Below the pieces are notes generated by a model. It was given only the letters and a program-made list of their open reading frames with translations. It made no database searches and was not told the DNA's origin. Below, in pieces: positions 8,968 to 17,552 of a stretch of 60,446 nucleotides of DNA; the stretch's first letter is position 1, and each line of letters starts with the position of its first letter. The translations under genes and the position numbers were made by a program. Source of the stretch: UBA5868 sp964482025 (GTDB lineage: Bacteria; Pseudomonadota; Gammaproteobacteria; Pseudomonadales; Cellvibrionaceae); assembly GCA_964482025.1 (NCBI GenBank), contig CAYZVN010000011.1, positions 1 to 60,446 on the forward strand, in the 5' to 3' direction.

Positions 8968-9794
8968 TGCGTAGACACGAAGCGACTCTCGATATTGAAT
9001 TGCCGCTCTTGATGGAAGCGATCTATCGCAAATACAGCTACGACTTTCGCAATTATTCGCTGGCGTCGCAGAAGCGTCGGGTTGTCCACGCGCTTCGGCA
9101 AATGGACTGTTCATCGGTCTCTGAATTGCAGGCGCGCATTTTGCGGGAGCCGGAAGCGTTTTTGCAGCTGCTGCAATACTTGACGATTCCCACGACCGAA
9201 ATGTTTCGCGATCCGGAATACTTTCTTGCGCTGCGGGAAAAGGTCGTACCTTTGCTGCGCACTTATCCATCATTAAAAATATGGATTGCCGGCTGCAGCA
9301 CGGGAGAAGAGCTGTACGCTATGGCGATTCTGCTCAAGGAAGAAGGTTTGCTGTCGCGGAGCATTATTTATGCGACGGACATTAACCCGGCGGTTTTGGA
9401 AAAGGCCCGCAAAGGGATTTTTCCGTTGAATCGTATGCGCGCTTACTCGGCAAATTATCAAGCGGCCGGAGGCGCAAATTCGTTTTCGGATTATTTTACC
9501 GCGGCCTATGATGCGGCGATTTTTGATCGCAGCTTGTGCGAAAACGTCACCTTTGCCGATCACAGCCTGGCGACCGACAGTGTATTTTCCGAAACCCATT
9601 TTATTAGCTGTCGCAATGTTATGATTTATTTCGATCACGAACTGCAAGACCGTGCTCTGGAGCTGTTTCATGAGTCGCTCTGCCACCGAGGCTTCCTCGG
9701 GTTGGGCAGCAAGGAAAACCTGGAGTTTTCCCGTTGGGGGAGTCGCTTTGAGGCGGTGGACAAGCCCTGGCGGGTGTACCGGAAAAAGGGATGA
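8967..9794 (+). CDS. cheR: CheR-type protein-glutamate O-methyltransferase
   Basis: The 275-residue protein matches CheR. It has an N-terminal helical domain (LLMEAIYRKYSYDFRNYS, FLQLLQYLTIPTTEMFRDPEYF), then the SAM-binding Rossmann domain with WIAGCSTGEELYAMAI, YATDINPAVLEKA and FISCRNVMIYFD. CheR methylates glutamates of chemoreceptors. Here no receptor gene is nearby, so the target may be the CHASE3 kinase or an unlinked receptor. The start ATG shares one base with the kinase stop codon (TAATG), so translation is probably coupled. The longer frame beginning at 8940 lies inside the kinase and is not the likely start. Confidence 0.92.
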   Translation: MRRHEATLDIELPLLMEAIYRKYSYDFRNYSLASQKRRVVHALRQMDCSSVSELQARILREPEAFLQLLQYLTIPTTEMFRDPEYFLALREKVVPLLRTYPSLKIWIAGCSTGEELYAMAILLKEEGLLSRSIIYATDINPAVLEKARKGIFPLNRMRAYSANYQAAGGANSFSDYFTAAYDAAIFDRSLCENVTFADHSLATDSVFSETHFISCRNVMIYFDHELQDRALELFHESLCHRGFLGLGSKENLEFSRWGSRFEAVDKPWRVYRKKG

Positions 9795-10426
9795 CGGAGC
9801 CCAACGCCGATACTGGCCGCGATATAGACGCTACGCTTCGCAGTCGGGAGCAAGGGGTAGACGCGATTGTGATCGGTGCTTCCGCTGGCGGTATCAACGC
9901 GCTGTTGACGATTTTGAGCCCATTGCCGGAGGCTTTGCCGATTCCCATTGTCACAGTGCTGCATGTGGCGGAGGAAAAGGCGAGTCGCTTGGTGGAGGTG
10001 TTCAGCCATCACTTGGCAGCCAATGTGGCCTTTGCCGCAGACAAGGCTTATGTCGGTACGGACACCGTGTATTTCGCCGCCGCCGGGTATCATTTATCCA
10101 TTGAAAATGAGCGCTGGTTTTCCCTCAGCCGAGAGGAGCCCCACCTTTACTCGCGGCCGTCGATCGATTTTTTATTTAGCTCGGCGGCCGAGGCCTATGG
10201 CCAGGCGCTGCTGGCAATTTTAATGACCGGTGCCAGCGACGACGGCGCCGAAGGCTTGGCGGCTGTCGCCCGCGCAGGCGGCATAACCGTGGTGCAGAAC
10301 CCGGAGGAGGCCGAGTTCGCCACCATGCCGCAGGCGGCTCTCAAGGTGTTGCGACCGGATCAGATACTGTCGCTACAGCAGATACGCACACTGATATACC
10401 GTTTGGAGACCCCAGATGTTGGATGA
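9791..10426 (+). CDS. cheB: CheB-type methylesterase domain protein (no receiver domain)
   Basis: The 211-residue product is a stand-alone CheB catalytic domain. The triad is visible as Ser31 (GASAGG), His58 (TVLHVAEE) and Asp151 (GASDDGAEG). CheB removes the methyl ester from receptor glutamates and can deamidate glutamines. Unlike chemotaxis CheB it lacks an N-terminal receiver domain, so control must come from outside, perhaps from the neighbouring kinases. It overlaps cheR by four bases (ATGA) and the next gene by eleven bases. Confidence 0.92.
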   Translation: MTEPNADTGRDIDATLRSREQGVDAIVIGASAGGINALLTILSPLPEALPIPIVTVLHVAEEKASRLVEVFSHHLAANVAFAADKAYVGTDTVYFAAAGYHLSIENERWFSLSREEPHLYSRPSIDFLFSSAAEAYGQALLAILMTGASDDGAEGLAAVARAGGITVVQNPEEAEFATMPQAALKVLRPDQILSLQQIRTLIYRLETPDVG

Positions 10427-11606
10427 CCACAAGGCGAAACTGCTTATTGTCGACGATCTGCCGGAGAACCTGCAGGCACTGTCCAAAATCATCGAGCAGG
10501 ATGACCGCATAATTTATTCCGCGCTGTCGGGTGATGAAGCCTTAGCACTGCTGCTGGAGCACGAGTTCGCGCTCGCCATTCTCGACGTGATGATGCCGGG
10601 CATGAACGGATTTGAATTGGCGGAGCTGATGCGCAGCACCGAAAAAACCCGTCATATCCCTATAGTGTTTGTGAGTGCCGGCGGGCGCGAATTAAATTTT
10701 GCGTTCAAAGGGTACGAAACCGGCGCGGTGGATTTTTTGCATAAACCGCTGGATATAGGCGCGGTAAAAAGCAAAGTTAATGTGTTTGTTTCTCTGTATC
10801 AGCAACGCAATGAAGTGAAGCGGCAAGTGGCGATTTTGGAAGAAAACCGCCGCATTCTCGACGCGACCAAAGTGGAGTTGGAGCACGCGGTAAAAATGCG
10901 CGACGATTTTATGTCCTTGGTCGCCCACGAGCTGCGCACACCACTTAACACCCTTTATGTGGAAACCCAGCTGCGCCAGCTGCAACTGGAGCGCGGTGAC
11001 CAGCAGGCGTTTTCCAGCGAAAATCTGCGCGCCATGATCGCCCGCGACGGCCATCAAATTCGCAGCATGATTCGTCTGATAAACGACATGGTGGATGTGT
11101 CGCGCATTAAAAGCGGACGCTTAAGCATCCGCCCGGAAGAGACCAACCTATCCGAATTGTTGCGGCGAGTGGTGGAGTCGACGGTGCAACAAGCACAGGC
11201 GGCCGGCTGCACTACCGAACTGTCCATCGAAGAGGGTGTGGTGGGTTCATGGGATGAGTTTCGCATCGAGCAGGTGGTGATTAATCTGCTCACCAATGCC
11301 TTTCGCTATGGTTGCTCCAAGCCCGTCGAGATCTCCCTGGTCAAGCGTGATCAAGTGGCGGAAATTTGCGTGCGCGATCACGGCATAGGCATAGCGAAAG
11401 ACGCCCAGCAGAAAATCTTCGAAAAATTCGAGCGCCTCGAAGCCAAAAATATTCGCGAGGGCCTCGGCATGGGGTTGTATATCGCCAAGCAATTGGTCAA
11501 TGCACACGATGGCGATATTGTGGTGAGAAGTGTGCCGGGTGAGGGCGCGGCATTTCGGGTGACTTTGCCGCTGCGTGCGGAAGCCGTGGCGATTGAAGAA
11601 GCCTAA
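10416..11606 (+). CDS. receiver domain-histidine kinase (soluble)
   Basis: The 396-residue protein has an N-terminal receiver domain (phospho-acceptor Asp57 in LAILDVMMPG, with KPLDIG near residue 108). A short coiled coil follows, then a HisKA domain with His171 in LVAHELRTPLN and an HATPase domain (NLLTNAFRYG, RDHGIGIAKD, GLGMGLYIAK). There is no membrane segment. This order (receiver first) is common in the last gene of non-chemotactic CheB/CheR clusters. It could take phosphate from the large hybrid kinase or be controlled by it. The gene ends 30 bases before a strong terminator. Confidence 0.92.
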   Translation: MLDDHKAKLLIVDDLPENLQALSKIIEQDDRIIYSALSGDEALALLLEHEFALAILDVMMPGMNGFELAELMRSTEKTRHIPIVFVSAGGRELNFAFKGYETGAVDFLHKPLDIGAVKSKVNVFVSLYQQRNEVKRQVAILEENRRILDATKVELEHAVKMRDDFMSLVAHELRTPLNTLYVETQLRQLQLERGDQQAFSSENLRAMIARDGHQIRSMIRLINDMVDVSRIKSGRLSIRPEETNLSELLRRVVESTVQQAQAAGCTTELSIEEGVVGSWDEFRIEQVVINLLTNAFRYGCSKPVEISLVKRDQVAEICVRDHGIGIAKDAQQKIFEKFERLEAKNIREGLGMGLYIAKQLVNAHDGDIVVRSVPGEGAAFRVTLPLRAEAVAIEEA

Positions 11607-11636
11607 TCCGGCGGCGCGAAGAGCATCCTAGACAAT

Positions 11637-11664
11637 AAAACCGGCGCTACACGCGCCGGTTTTT
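11637..11664 (+). terminator. rho-independent terminator of the signalling operon
   Basis: An inverted repeat (AAAACCGGCGC / GCGCCGGTTTTT, five-base loop) lies 30 bases after the last operon stop codon and runs into T residues. The A-run on the other side means it could also work for the minus-strand esterase gene ending at 11717. Confidence 0.85.
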
Positions 11665-11716
11665 ATGTGTTCGGAGTGCTTGGGAAAGCACTCGCAGATT
11701 CAACCCAAAATCCACC

Positions 11717-14006
11717 TTATTCCGAGAGATCCAAGGTGCCGGGCAGGTTGGGGACGGTCCAGTCCACGTAGGAGCTGACGTTCGGCTGGCTGCCGGAAGT
11801 GTTGAAGCTTCCCGTGGTGGCCGAGTTATCTCCCGCCAGGAATTTGCGGACAAAGGCCTCTGCCGGCGCGCTGTATTGGGATCTCCATCCGCAGTGATCA
11901 CCGCCGGCGCCGATATAGCCGACGTTAGCACCGTAGCCCAGGCCGTCATAAATCATCTGTCCGGCGCGAGTCGCTACCCAAGCAGAATTTGGATCCAGGT
12001 TGGCGATACCCGGGTTGTCCACCACCAGCAGGCCGCGTGGCGCGATCAAACCGATGACTGAGTGAGTATCGATGGGCAAGCGGTTCAGGTTGTGGCCCGA
12101 GGTGCTGTTGGAATTGGTGAAGACCCCGAAGGAGCCCGGATCCAACCAGCGCTCGTAGCTCATGGCGTGATAGGGCTGCTCACCCGAGCTATCGATCCTG
12201 GGCACTAGGCGAAGTGCGGGCACCCCACCGATTCCGGATTCCACAGGCATCGACAGGGCGATGCGCGCATCAAAGGCGGAAGCGATAAACGGACCTTTGC
12301 CAAAGCGTGAACACCCGGTAACACCCACTCTGGCCGGGTTGAACCGCGCCTCCTGCTCCAGCACGTCGATGATCCGGCTAACCCCCCAGCCCCACGCGGT
12401 CAGCAGACCGGCGGAGTGATTGCTGCCGTAAAGGTCGTAAAACTTGCCGGTTTTTGCACCGCTACCACCATTTTCCGCGCCCAGATCGTAGGGGTCGTAG
12501 GAAATGCTCGCCACATTGTGGCGGCTGAGAATCGTCTGCAGGCCGGCCGGTATTCCGGTGCCGAAAAAGCCGCCGCCGTAACCGATCATCACCGGGAAGG
12601 GACCATTGCCACTGGGCGTCGTGAGAGTCGCATTAAAGCTTATGCTCTTGCCTTTGTCGGTCACATTCACCGTGATTGTGTTGCCGCTGACGGTGCCGGT
12701 TACGCGTTCTGGCGGTGTGGGTTTCTCACCGTAGATATAGTTGTAAGCCTGCTGGAGGATTTCCTGCCGGCGGCATCGCCATTGGCTTTTATCCGTGATG
12801 CGGGTGCCGTCCATCTTGGTGAAAGGGTCCGGCAGGTTGGCGTTGTTCGGCAGAGAACTGCCACTGGGCAATGCGGGCACCACGCAATCCGCACCCGGAT
12901 TTTCGGCAGATTTGGGGATCGGTGGTGGGGGTGGTGGTTCAACGAACTTGCCACCGTCGGCGGAATAAATCGCAAGGCCGGCAATCGTGGCGTTATCCGC
13001 AATAGTTTCGAGCTCGATGGTGAGGCTGCCGTCGGTGACACGCACATCGGTGACCTGCTCGGTAATGGCGGTGTCGTGACCGGCCAAGTTGTACAGATCG
13101 ACGGCCGTCAGCACCGCTCGGTCTTCCACTATCACGTTAAAAGAGCGCAGACCGGCGCCTGTCTGGTACAGCTCGACAAAGTGCAGATCGACGCTGTAGG
13201 TGGCATTGGTGACCGGGATTTCGTAGGTAAAACTGCCGTAACGCTCGGTTTGGAAAAGGGTATCCTCGTCGGTGTTGGCGATAGGATCGGTGGTGCTGTT
13301 GGGCGTACCGCCATCGGCAAATCGATCTTCTTGGTAGGGTACACCGCCGTAGGTGGTGGCCGGGCCGCCAGCGTTGATGGCATAAACCAATGTTGGATTG
13401 CCAGAGCTGCCGCCGTTTGAGCTGCTGCTGGAGCTGGACGAGCTGCTCGAAGAACTGCTGGATGAGCTGGCAGAGCCGCCATCGCGCAGACTCCATAAAT
13501 AGGCTGCTATATCGGTGGCACATTGGTCGACACAAAGAGTCGGACCGGTGGAGGGCATGGCGGCTGAGATATAAGAGGCCAGCGACGCTTGTGAGGTGGC
13601 ATTGCTCAAGCTATTGACATTAAAGGCAAGCGGTCCGCCGACCGCTGCGGTGCCGGTGTCGGTATGACAGTCGGAGCACAGGCTGCCGCTGAATAATGTT
13701 TTACCGGCAGCGACATTGCCACTGCTGGTGCTGCCCCCAGAGCTCGCACTGCTGGAAGAGGATGAGCTGCTCGAAGAGGATGAGCTGNNNNNNNNNNNNN
13801 NNNNNNNNNNNNNNNNNNNNNNNNNNNNNNNNNNNNNNNNNNNNNNNNNNNNNNNNNNNNNNNNNNNNNNNNNNNNNNNNNNNNNNNGAGCTGGGCTCAC
13901 CGGAACTGGAGCTTGAGCCTCCACCGCCGCAGGCGACTAAAGTCGCCGACAACAGCAGAAGCGTGCCCCAGCGACTAAGGCTCGCGGGATTTTTATGGAT
14001 GCGCAT
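11717..14006 (-). CDS. lipoprotein fusing cytochrome c, malectin-like and CE15 glucuronoyl esterase domains (interrupted by an N gap)
   Basis: The N-terminus (MRIHKNPASLSRWG, lipobox LVAC) is a lipoprotein signal peptide followed by polyserine. The frame then runs into a 100-N gap; the reading frames on the two sides differ, which is expected if the gap length is arbitrary. After the gap come more polyserine, a mono-haem cytochrome c domain (CSDCH haem motif, probable distal Met in AAMPSTGP), a second polyserine linker and a malectin-like module (VYAINAGGPATTYGG to GLAIYSADGG). A C-terminal CE15 domain follows, with nucleophile Ser in GCSRFGKG, Glu in MPVESGIGG and His in GGDHCGW. CE15 enzymes cleave the ester between 4-O-methyl-glucuronic acid of xylan and lignin. 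The cytochrome domain suggests an added redox role. The start ATG is at 14004-14006. Confidence 0.85.
13788..13887. other. assembly gap of 100 N
   Basis: Exactly 100 N residues lie inside the polyserine-coding repeat of the CE15 lipoprotein gene. Both flanks are low-complexity GAGCTG-type repeats, so the assembly most likely broke on the repeat and the true linker length is unknown. Confidence 0.95.
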
Positions 14007-14610
14007 GTAGGTCACCAAAATGTAATTGTAATAGGTGGTTGTTATTATGAGGTCGAGCAGTCGCCATTTTTGTTGTGCTCTCCCTCTCTCGACATCCTAA
14101 TTTAATCCCATCAATACTCTCGCTATCGAGATCACATTTTTGTGGCCCGCTTGCCCCTTTAAAATTTAAAAACGCACTTTTCTCGCAATAAGTCAGGATT
14201 TAAATCTTTAAAAGATAAGGTCATTTAGACATTAATGGAGGCTAAATAACTTCCGAAAATTTTTCACAAAAAAATATTAAGCTGAACGTAATTTCACTTT
14301 TTGCGATGCGCAAGAATTTTCTCAATAAAAAACACGAGTGCAGATTCATATTATGATATTTCGATACGATTTCGCTCGGATGCTGCTGCGTCGATTGAAA
14401 TGGATTTTCAAAAATTGGGGGAGCACAAACAGCGAGTTCTAAGCGGTGTTGAGAGTTGGGTTGGCGCGTTGGCGTCGCGCATCAAAAACCGCGTAGGACG
14501 CTGTTGATTGCAGCCGAAGGCAGGGTGGTTTTAGCGTGCCAACGAACCAAGTCGGCAGGCGCGGTGTGGTAGAGTGCGGACGACTCAATCACAGCCTCTA
14601 GCGTTTCAGA
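14007..14610. other. AT-rich intergenic region between the divergent CE15 and MFS genes
   Basis: This 600-base stretch is clearly richer in A+T than its surroundings and must hold the promoters of both divergent genes. It carries a CRP-like half-site (14122-14137). A 68-codon open frame on the plus strand (14301-14507) has no ribosome-binding site and no recognisable features, and I do not call it a gene. Confidence 0.5.
14122..14137 (-). promoter_or_regulatory. CRP/Vfr-like half-site upstream of the CE15 gene
   Basis: Read on the minus strand the sequence is TGTGATCTCGATAGCG. The left half TGTGATCT matches the classical CRP consensus exactly; the right half is poor. It lies about 116-131 bases upstream of the CE15 start codon. 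A near-identical element lies upstream of the CE6 gene. Confidence 0.4.
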
Positions 14611-16020
14611 ATGCCTTCTCCCTCCATGAGCCGTCAGGCCCGTCATATTGCCCTAATCGTCGGCGGCGCTTTTTTCATGGTGTTGCTGGACAGCGCGATC
14701 ATCGCCACCTCTCTGCCGCGTATGGCGCAGACGTTCGGGGTGAAGCCGGTGGAGTTGAGCATTGGCATCAGCATCTACTTACTGTCCGTAGCCGCTTTCG
14801 TACCTTTATCCGGCTGGTTGTCGGATCGGTATGGCGCGCGGCGTATTTTCTTAATCTCCATCATTGTTTTTGTCGCCGCGTCTTTAGCGTGCGGTGCCGC
14901 CGATAGCCTTGAGGGGTTTGCGCTGGCGCGCGCCGCTCAAGGCTTGGGCGGCGCACTTATGACGCCGATTGGGCGCGTGATAGTGCTCAATCACGCGCCC
15001 AAGAACGAGCTGGTGCGCGCTATGGCGTATATCACGTGGCCGGCACTGACTGCGCCCGTCATCGGGCCGGTGGTGGGTGGTTTTATTACCACTTATTTCT
15101 CCTGGCGCTGGAATTTCTGGATTAATTTACCCATAGGGTTACTCGCCTGGGTGCTCGTGTGGCGCGTTGTGCCGGCGACGCCACCCGTCGCCCGGCGCGC
15201 GTTTGATCCACTCGGTTTTGTCCTGTCAGGCGGCGCTTTAATTGCGTTTCTGCTCGGCTTGGAGTCCATCGCGCACCAGTGGCTGCCGTTGCTGCAATCG
15301 CTGTCGCTGGTGGTTGGCGGCATTATTTTGGGGGCGGTTGCCCTGTACCATTTTCGCCGCTCGCCTCAGCCGCTGCTCGATCTCAGTATTTTCACGGTGC
15401 CCACCTTTGCGATTACCAGCATTCAAGCGGGCACTTATATTCGTGTGGGCATCAATGCGGCGCCGTTTTTATTGCCGCTGTTATTTCAGCTGGGCTTTGG
15501 TTATACGCCGGTAGAAGCGGGCTTTTATGTGCTGGTGTATTTTCTCGGCAATCTGGGGATGAAAACCGTCTCCACAGCGGCTTTGCGTTGGTTCGGCTTT
15601 CGCTCGGTGTTGGTCATAAACGGCGCCTTGTCTGGTCTATTTATGGCGGTGTGTGGGTTTTTATCGCCTGAGCTCGGCAAGTTCTGGATCGTGGCCATAC
15701 TCTTGTGTGCGGGACTTACCCGGTCGATGCAGTACACCGCGCTGAACACTTTGGGTTTTGCCGATATTCCGGGAAATTTGCGCAGCTCGGCGGCGACCAT
15801 CAATTCCATGTTAATGCAGGTATCTATGGTGTTGGCGATCGCCCTCAGCGCATTGCTATTAAATGGCTCGCGCTGGGTAGCGCAGCGCGACGCCGTCGCC
15901 ACGCCAGATTTTGCAGTCGCCTTTGTCGTTATGGGGTTACTCGTGATGGGCGCGTCGTTGGTATTTTTGAAATTGCCGAAAGACGCTGGGGCGGAAGTCT
16001 CCGGGCATGAGGGCGATTAA
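14611..16020 (+). CDS. MFS transporter, DHA2 (EmrB/QacA) drug exporter type
   Basis: The 469-residue protein has 12-14 hydrophobic helices. Its N-terminal signature FFMVLLDSAIIATSLPRMAQTF, loop motif SGWLSDRYGARRIF and RAAQGLGGALMTPIGR place it with the proton-driven DHA2 multidrug exporters. The typical WRWNFWINLPIG segment after helix 6 is present. The substrate is unknown. It is convergent with pqqE: the two stop codons share TTAA at 16017-16020. Export of PQQ is conceivable from the location, but the opposite orientation gives no operon support. No clear Shine-Dalgarno precedes the ATG; a second in-frame ATG lies five codons on. Confidence 0.85.
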   Translation: MPSPSMSRQARHIALIVGGAFFMVLLDSAIIATSLPRMAQTFGVKPVELSIGISIYLLSVAAFVPLSGWLSDRYGARRIFLISIIVFVAASLACGAADSLEGFALARAAQGLGGALMTPIGRVIVLNHAPKNELVRAMAYITWPALTAPVIGPVVGGFITTYFSWRWNFWINLPIGLLAWVLVWRVVPATPPVARRAFDPLGFVLSGGALIAFLLGLESIAHQWLPLLQSLSLVVGGIILGAVALYHFRRSPQPLLDLSIFTVPTFAITSIQAGTYIRVGINAAPFLLPLLFQLGFGYTPVEAGFYVLVYFLGNLGMKTVSTAALRWFGFRSVLVINGALSGLFMAVCGFLSPELGKFWIVAILLCAGLTRSMQYTALNTLGFADIPGNLRSSAATINSMLMQVSMVLAIALSALLLNGSRWVAQRDAVATPDFAVAFVVMGLLVMGASLVFLKLPKDAGAEVSGHEGD

Positions 16021-17171
16021 ACGGGTGGCAATGTGGTTTCCGCTTCACCGTCTTCCTCTGCGCCACTAGAGGCGATCAATTCCTTCGAGTTGTGCCAGTT
16101 GCGAAATAACATCGGTTGCACCCGGCCATCCTTTAATTGCGCTTTCGCCACCGTTTCGCTAATGCGCTGATGAAAAGGGCTTTTATCGCAAACCGGATCG
16201 GCGCTGCGGGCGTCGCCGGTGAGCATAAAGGCCTGGCAGCGACAACCGCCGAGATCCTGGTCTTTTTCCGGGCAGCTGCGGCAGGGCTCGCGCATCCAAG
16301 CGTCGCCGCGAAACGCGTTAAATGCAGACGAGTTATGCCAGATATCGGCGATCTCGTGGTCGCGCACATTGGGAAACTCCAGCGGCAGTTGCCGTGCGCT
16401 GTGGCAGGGTAGAGCGGTGCCGTCTGGCGCTATGGTAAGAAAAATATTGCCCCAGCCATTCATGCAGCGCTTGGGTCGATTTTCGTAATAATCCGGCACC
16501 ACAAAAATGATTTTCATGCGTTGGCCGAATTTATCGCGGTAGTACTGCACCACCGCCTCCGCATCTTGTAGTTGTTGGCGAGATGGCAGCAGTTGTTCGC
16601 GGTTGTGAAACGCCCAGCCATAATATTGTGTATTCGCTAACTCCACATAATCCGCTTGTAGGGCGGCGGAGAGTTCGAGTATCTGATCCACTTGCTCAAT
16701 ATTGTGGCGGTGCAATACAAAATTCAGCACCATGGGATAACCCTGACGTTTTATTTCTTTGGCCATATCAATTTTTTGCGCATAGGCTTTGCTACTGCCG
16801 GCGTAAAAATTATTGAGCTCCGCGTCGCTTGCTTGAAAGCTTACTTGGATATGATCCAGGCCCGCAGATTTTAGTTGTGCGATTTTGTCGGCATTCATGC
16901 CAATGCCCGAGGTAATCAAGTTGGTGTAGTAGCCGAGGCGCCGCGCCTGCGCCACCAATTCCGTTAGGTCTTCGCGCACCAGTGGCTCGCCGCCGGAAAA
17001 TCCCAGTTGCACTGCGCCCAACTTGCGCGCCTCCGTCATAACGCGCAACCAGGTTTCGGTATCGAGCTCGTCTTTAATACGAGCCATCTCGACTGGGTTG
17101 GAGCAGTAGGGGCACTGCAGGGGGCAGCGGTAGGTGAGTTCGGCGAGCAGCCAGAAGGGCGGGGTCGTCAT
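16017..17171 (-). CDS. pqqE: PqqA peptide cyclase (radical SAM, PqqE)
   Basis: The 384-residue enzyme has the radical SAM cluster motif with Cys16, Cys20 and Cys23 in TYRCPLQCPYCSNP. FSGGEPLVREDL follows, and then a C-terminal SPASM-type Cys set (CMNGWGN, LPCHSARQ, CRSCPEKD, GGCRCQAF). PqqE forms the carbon-carbon bond between Glu and Tyr of the PqqA peptide, the first committed step of PQQ synthesis. It is the last gene of the pqqABCDE operon and starts 87 bases after pqqD. The ATG at 17169-17171 fits the usual N-terminus (xPPFWLLAELTYRC). Confidence 0.96.
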   Translation of the reverse strand: MTTPPFWLLAELTYRCPLQCPYCSNPVEMARIKDELDTETWLRVMTEARKLGAVQLGFSGGEPLVREDLTELVAQARRLGYYTNLITSGIGMNADKIAQLKSAGLDHIQVSFQASDAELNNFYAGSSKAYAQKIDMAKEIKRQGYPMVLNFVLHRHNIEQVDQILELSAALQADYVELANTQYYGWAFHNREQLLPSRQQLQDAEAVVQYYRDKFGQRMKIIFVVPDYYENRPKRCMNGWGNIFLTIAPDGTALPCHSARQLPLEFPNVRDHEIADIWHNSSAFNAFRGDAWMREPCRSCPEKDQDLGGCRCQAFMLTGDARSADPVCDKSPFHQRISETVAKAQLKDGRVQPMLFRNWHNSKELIASSGAEEDGEAETTLPPV

Positions 17172-17258
17172 TCTATTCGCGTGCCACAGCGACGCGGTTG
17201 CCGAGGTTGCGGAGTAGGTTCGCGCGCGGAAGCTTCCTCGCCGTACGCAGATGAGAAA

Positions 17259-17552
17259 TTACAATGCTTCATAAGTAAGCCAGTGTCGTTCAAATGCAGT
17301 GGAAAGAAACTCCAGTACGTCTTGCTCTAAATTATCGGCTTCGGGAAATTTTCGTTTCAATTCGTCTACTATATCCTGAATAGTGATATCGCCATCGCAG
17401 AGCGACAGTATTTCTCCACCGCTAAAATTTAATTTGATCATGCCTTCTGGGTACAGCAATACATAGGCCTGTTGTGCTTCTTCCCATTGCAATCGGTAAT
17501 GCGTGTTAACGCGGGGAACCCAGCCCGCTTTCAGTGTTAGTGTGTCAGTCAT
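17259..17552 (-). CDS. pqqD: PQQ biosynthesis peptide chaperone PqqD
   Basis: This protein of about 97 residues (MTDTLTLKAGWVPRVN...) has the PqqD features RLQWEEAQQAYVLLYPEGMIKLN, then SGGEILSLCDGDITIQDIVDEL, and a C-terminal helix FLSTAFERHWL. PqqD binds the PqqA peptide and presents it to PqqE. The start at 17550-17552 overlaps the end of pqqC by eight bases; an in-frame GTG-initiated form five codons longer is possible. Such overlap indicates translational coupling. Confidence 0.93.
   Translation of the reverse strand: MTDTLTLKAGWVPRVNTHYRLQWEEAQQAYVLLYPEGMIKLNFSGGEILSLCDGDITIQDIVDELKRKFPEADNLEQDVLEFLSTAFERHWLTYEAL

Noticed and set aside
12416..13420. 334-codon open frame on the plus strand
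   Set aside because: It lies wholly opposite the CE15 esterase gene and has no recognisable motif; it is a shadow of the GC-rich gene.
14301..14507. 68-codon plus-strand frame before the MFS gene
   Set aside because: No ribosome-binding site, no recognisable motif and AT-rich non-coding context.
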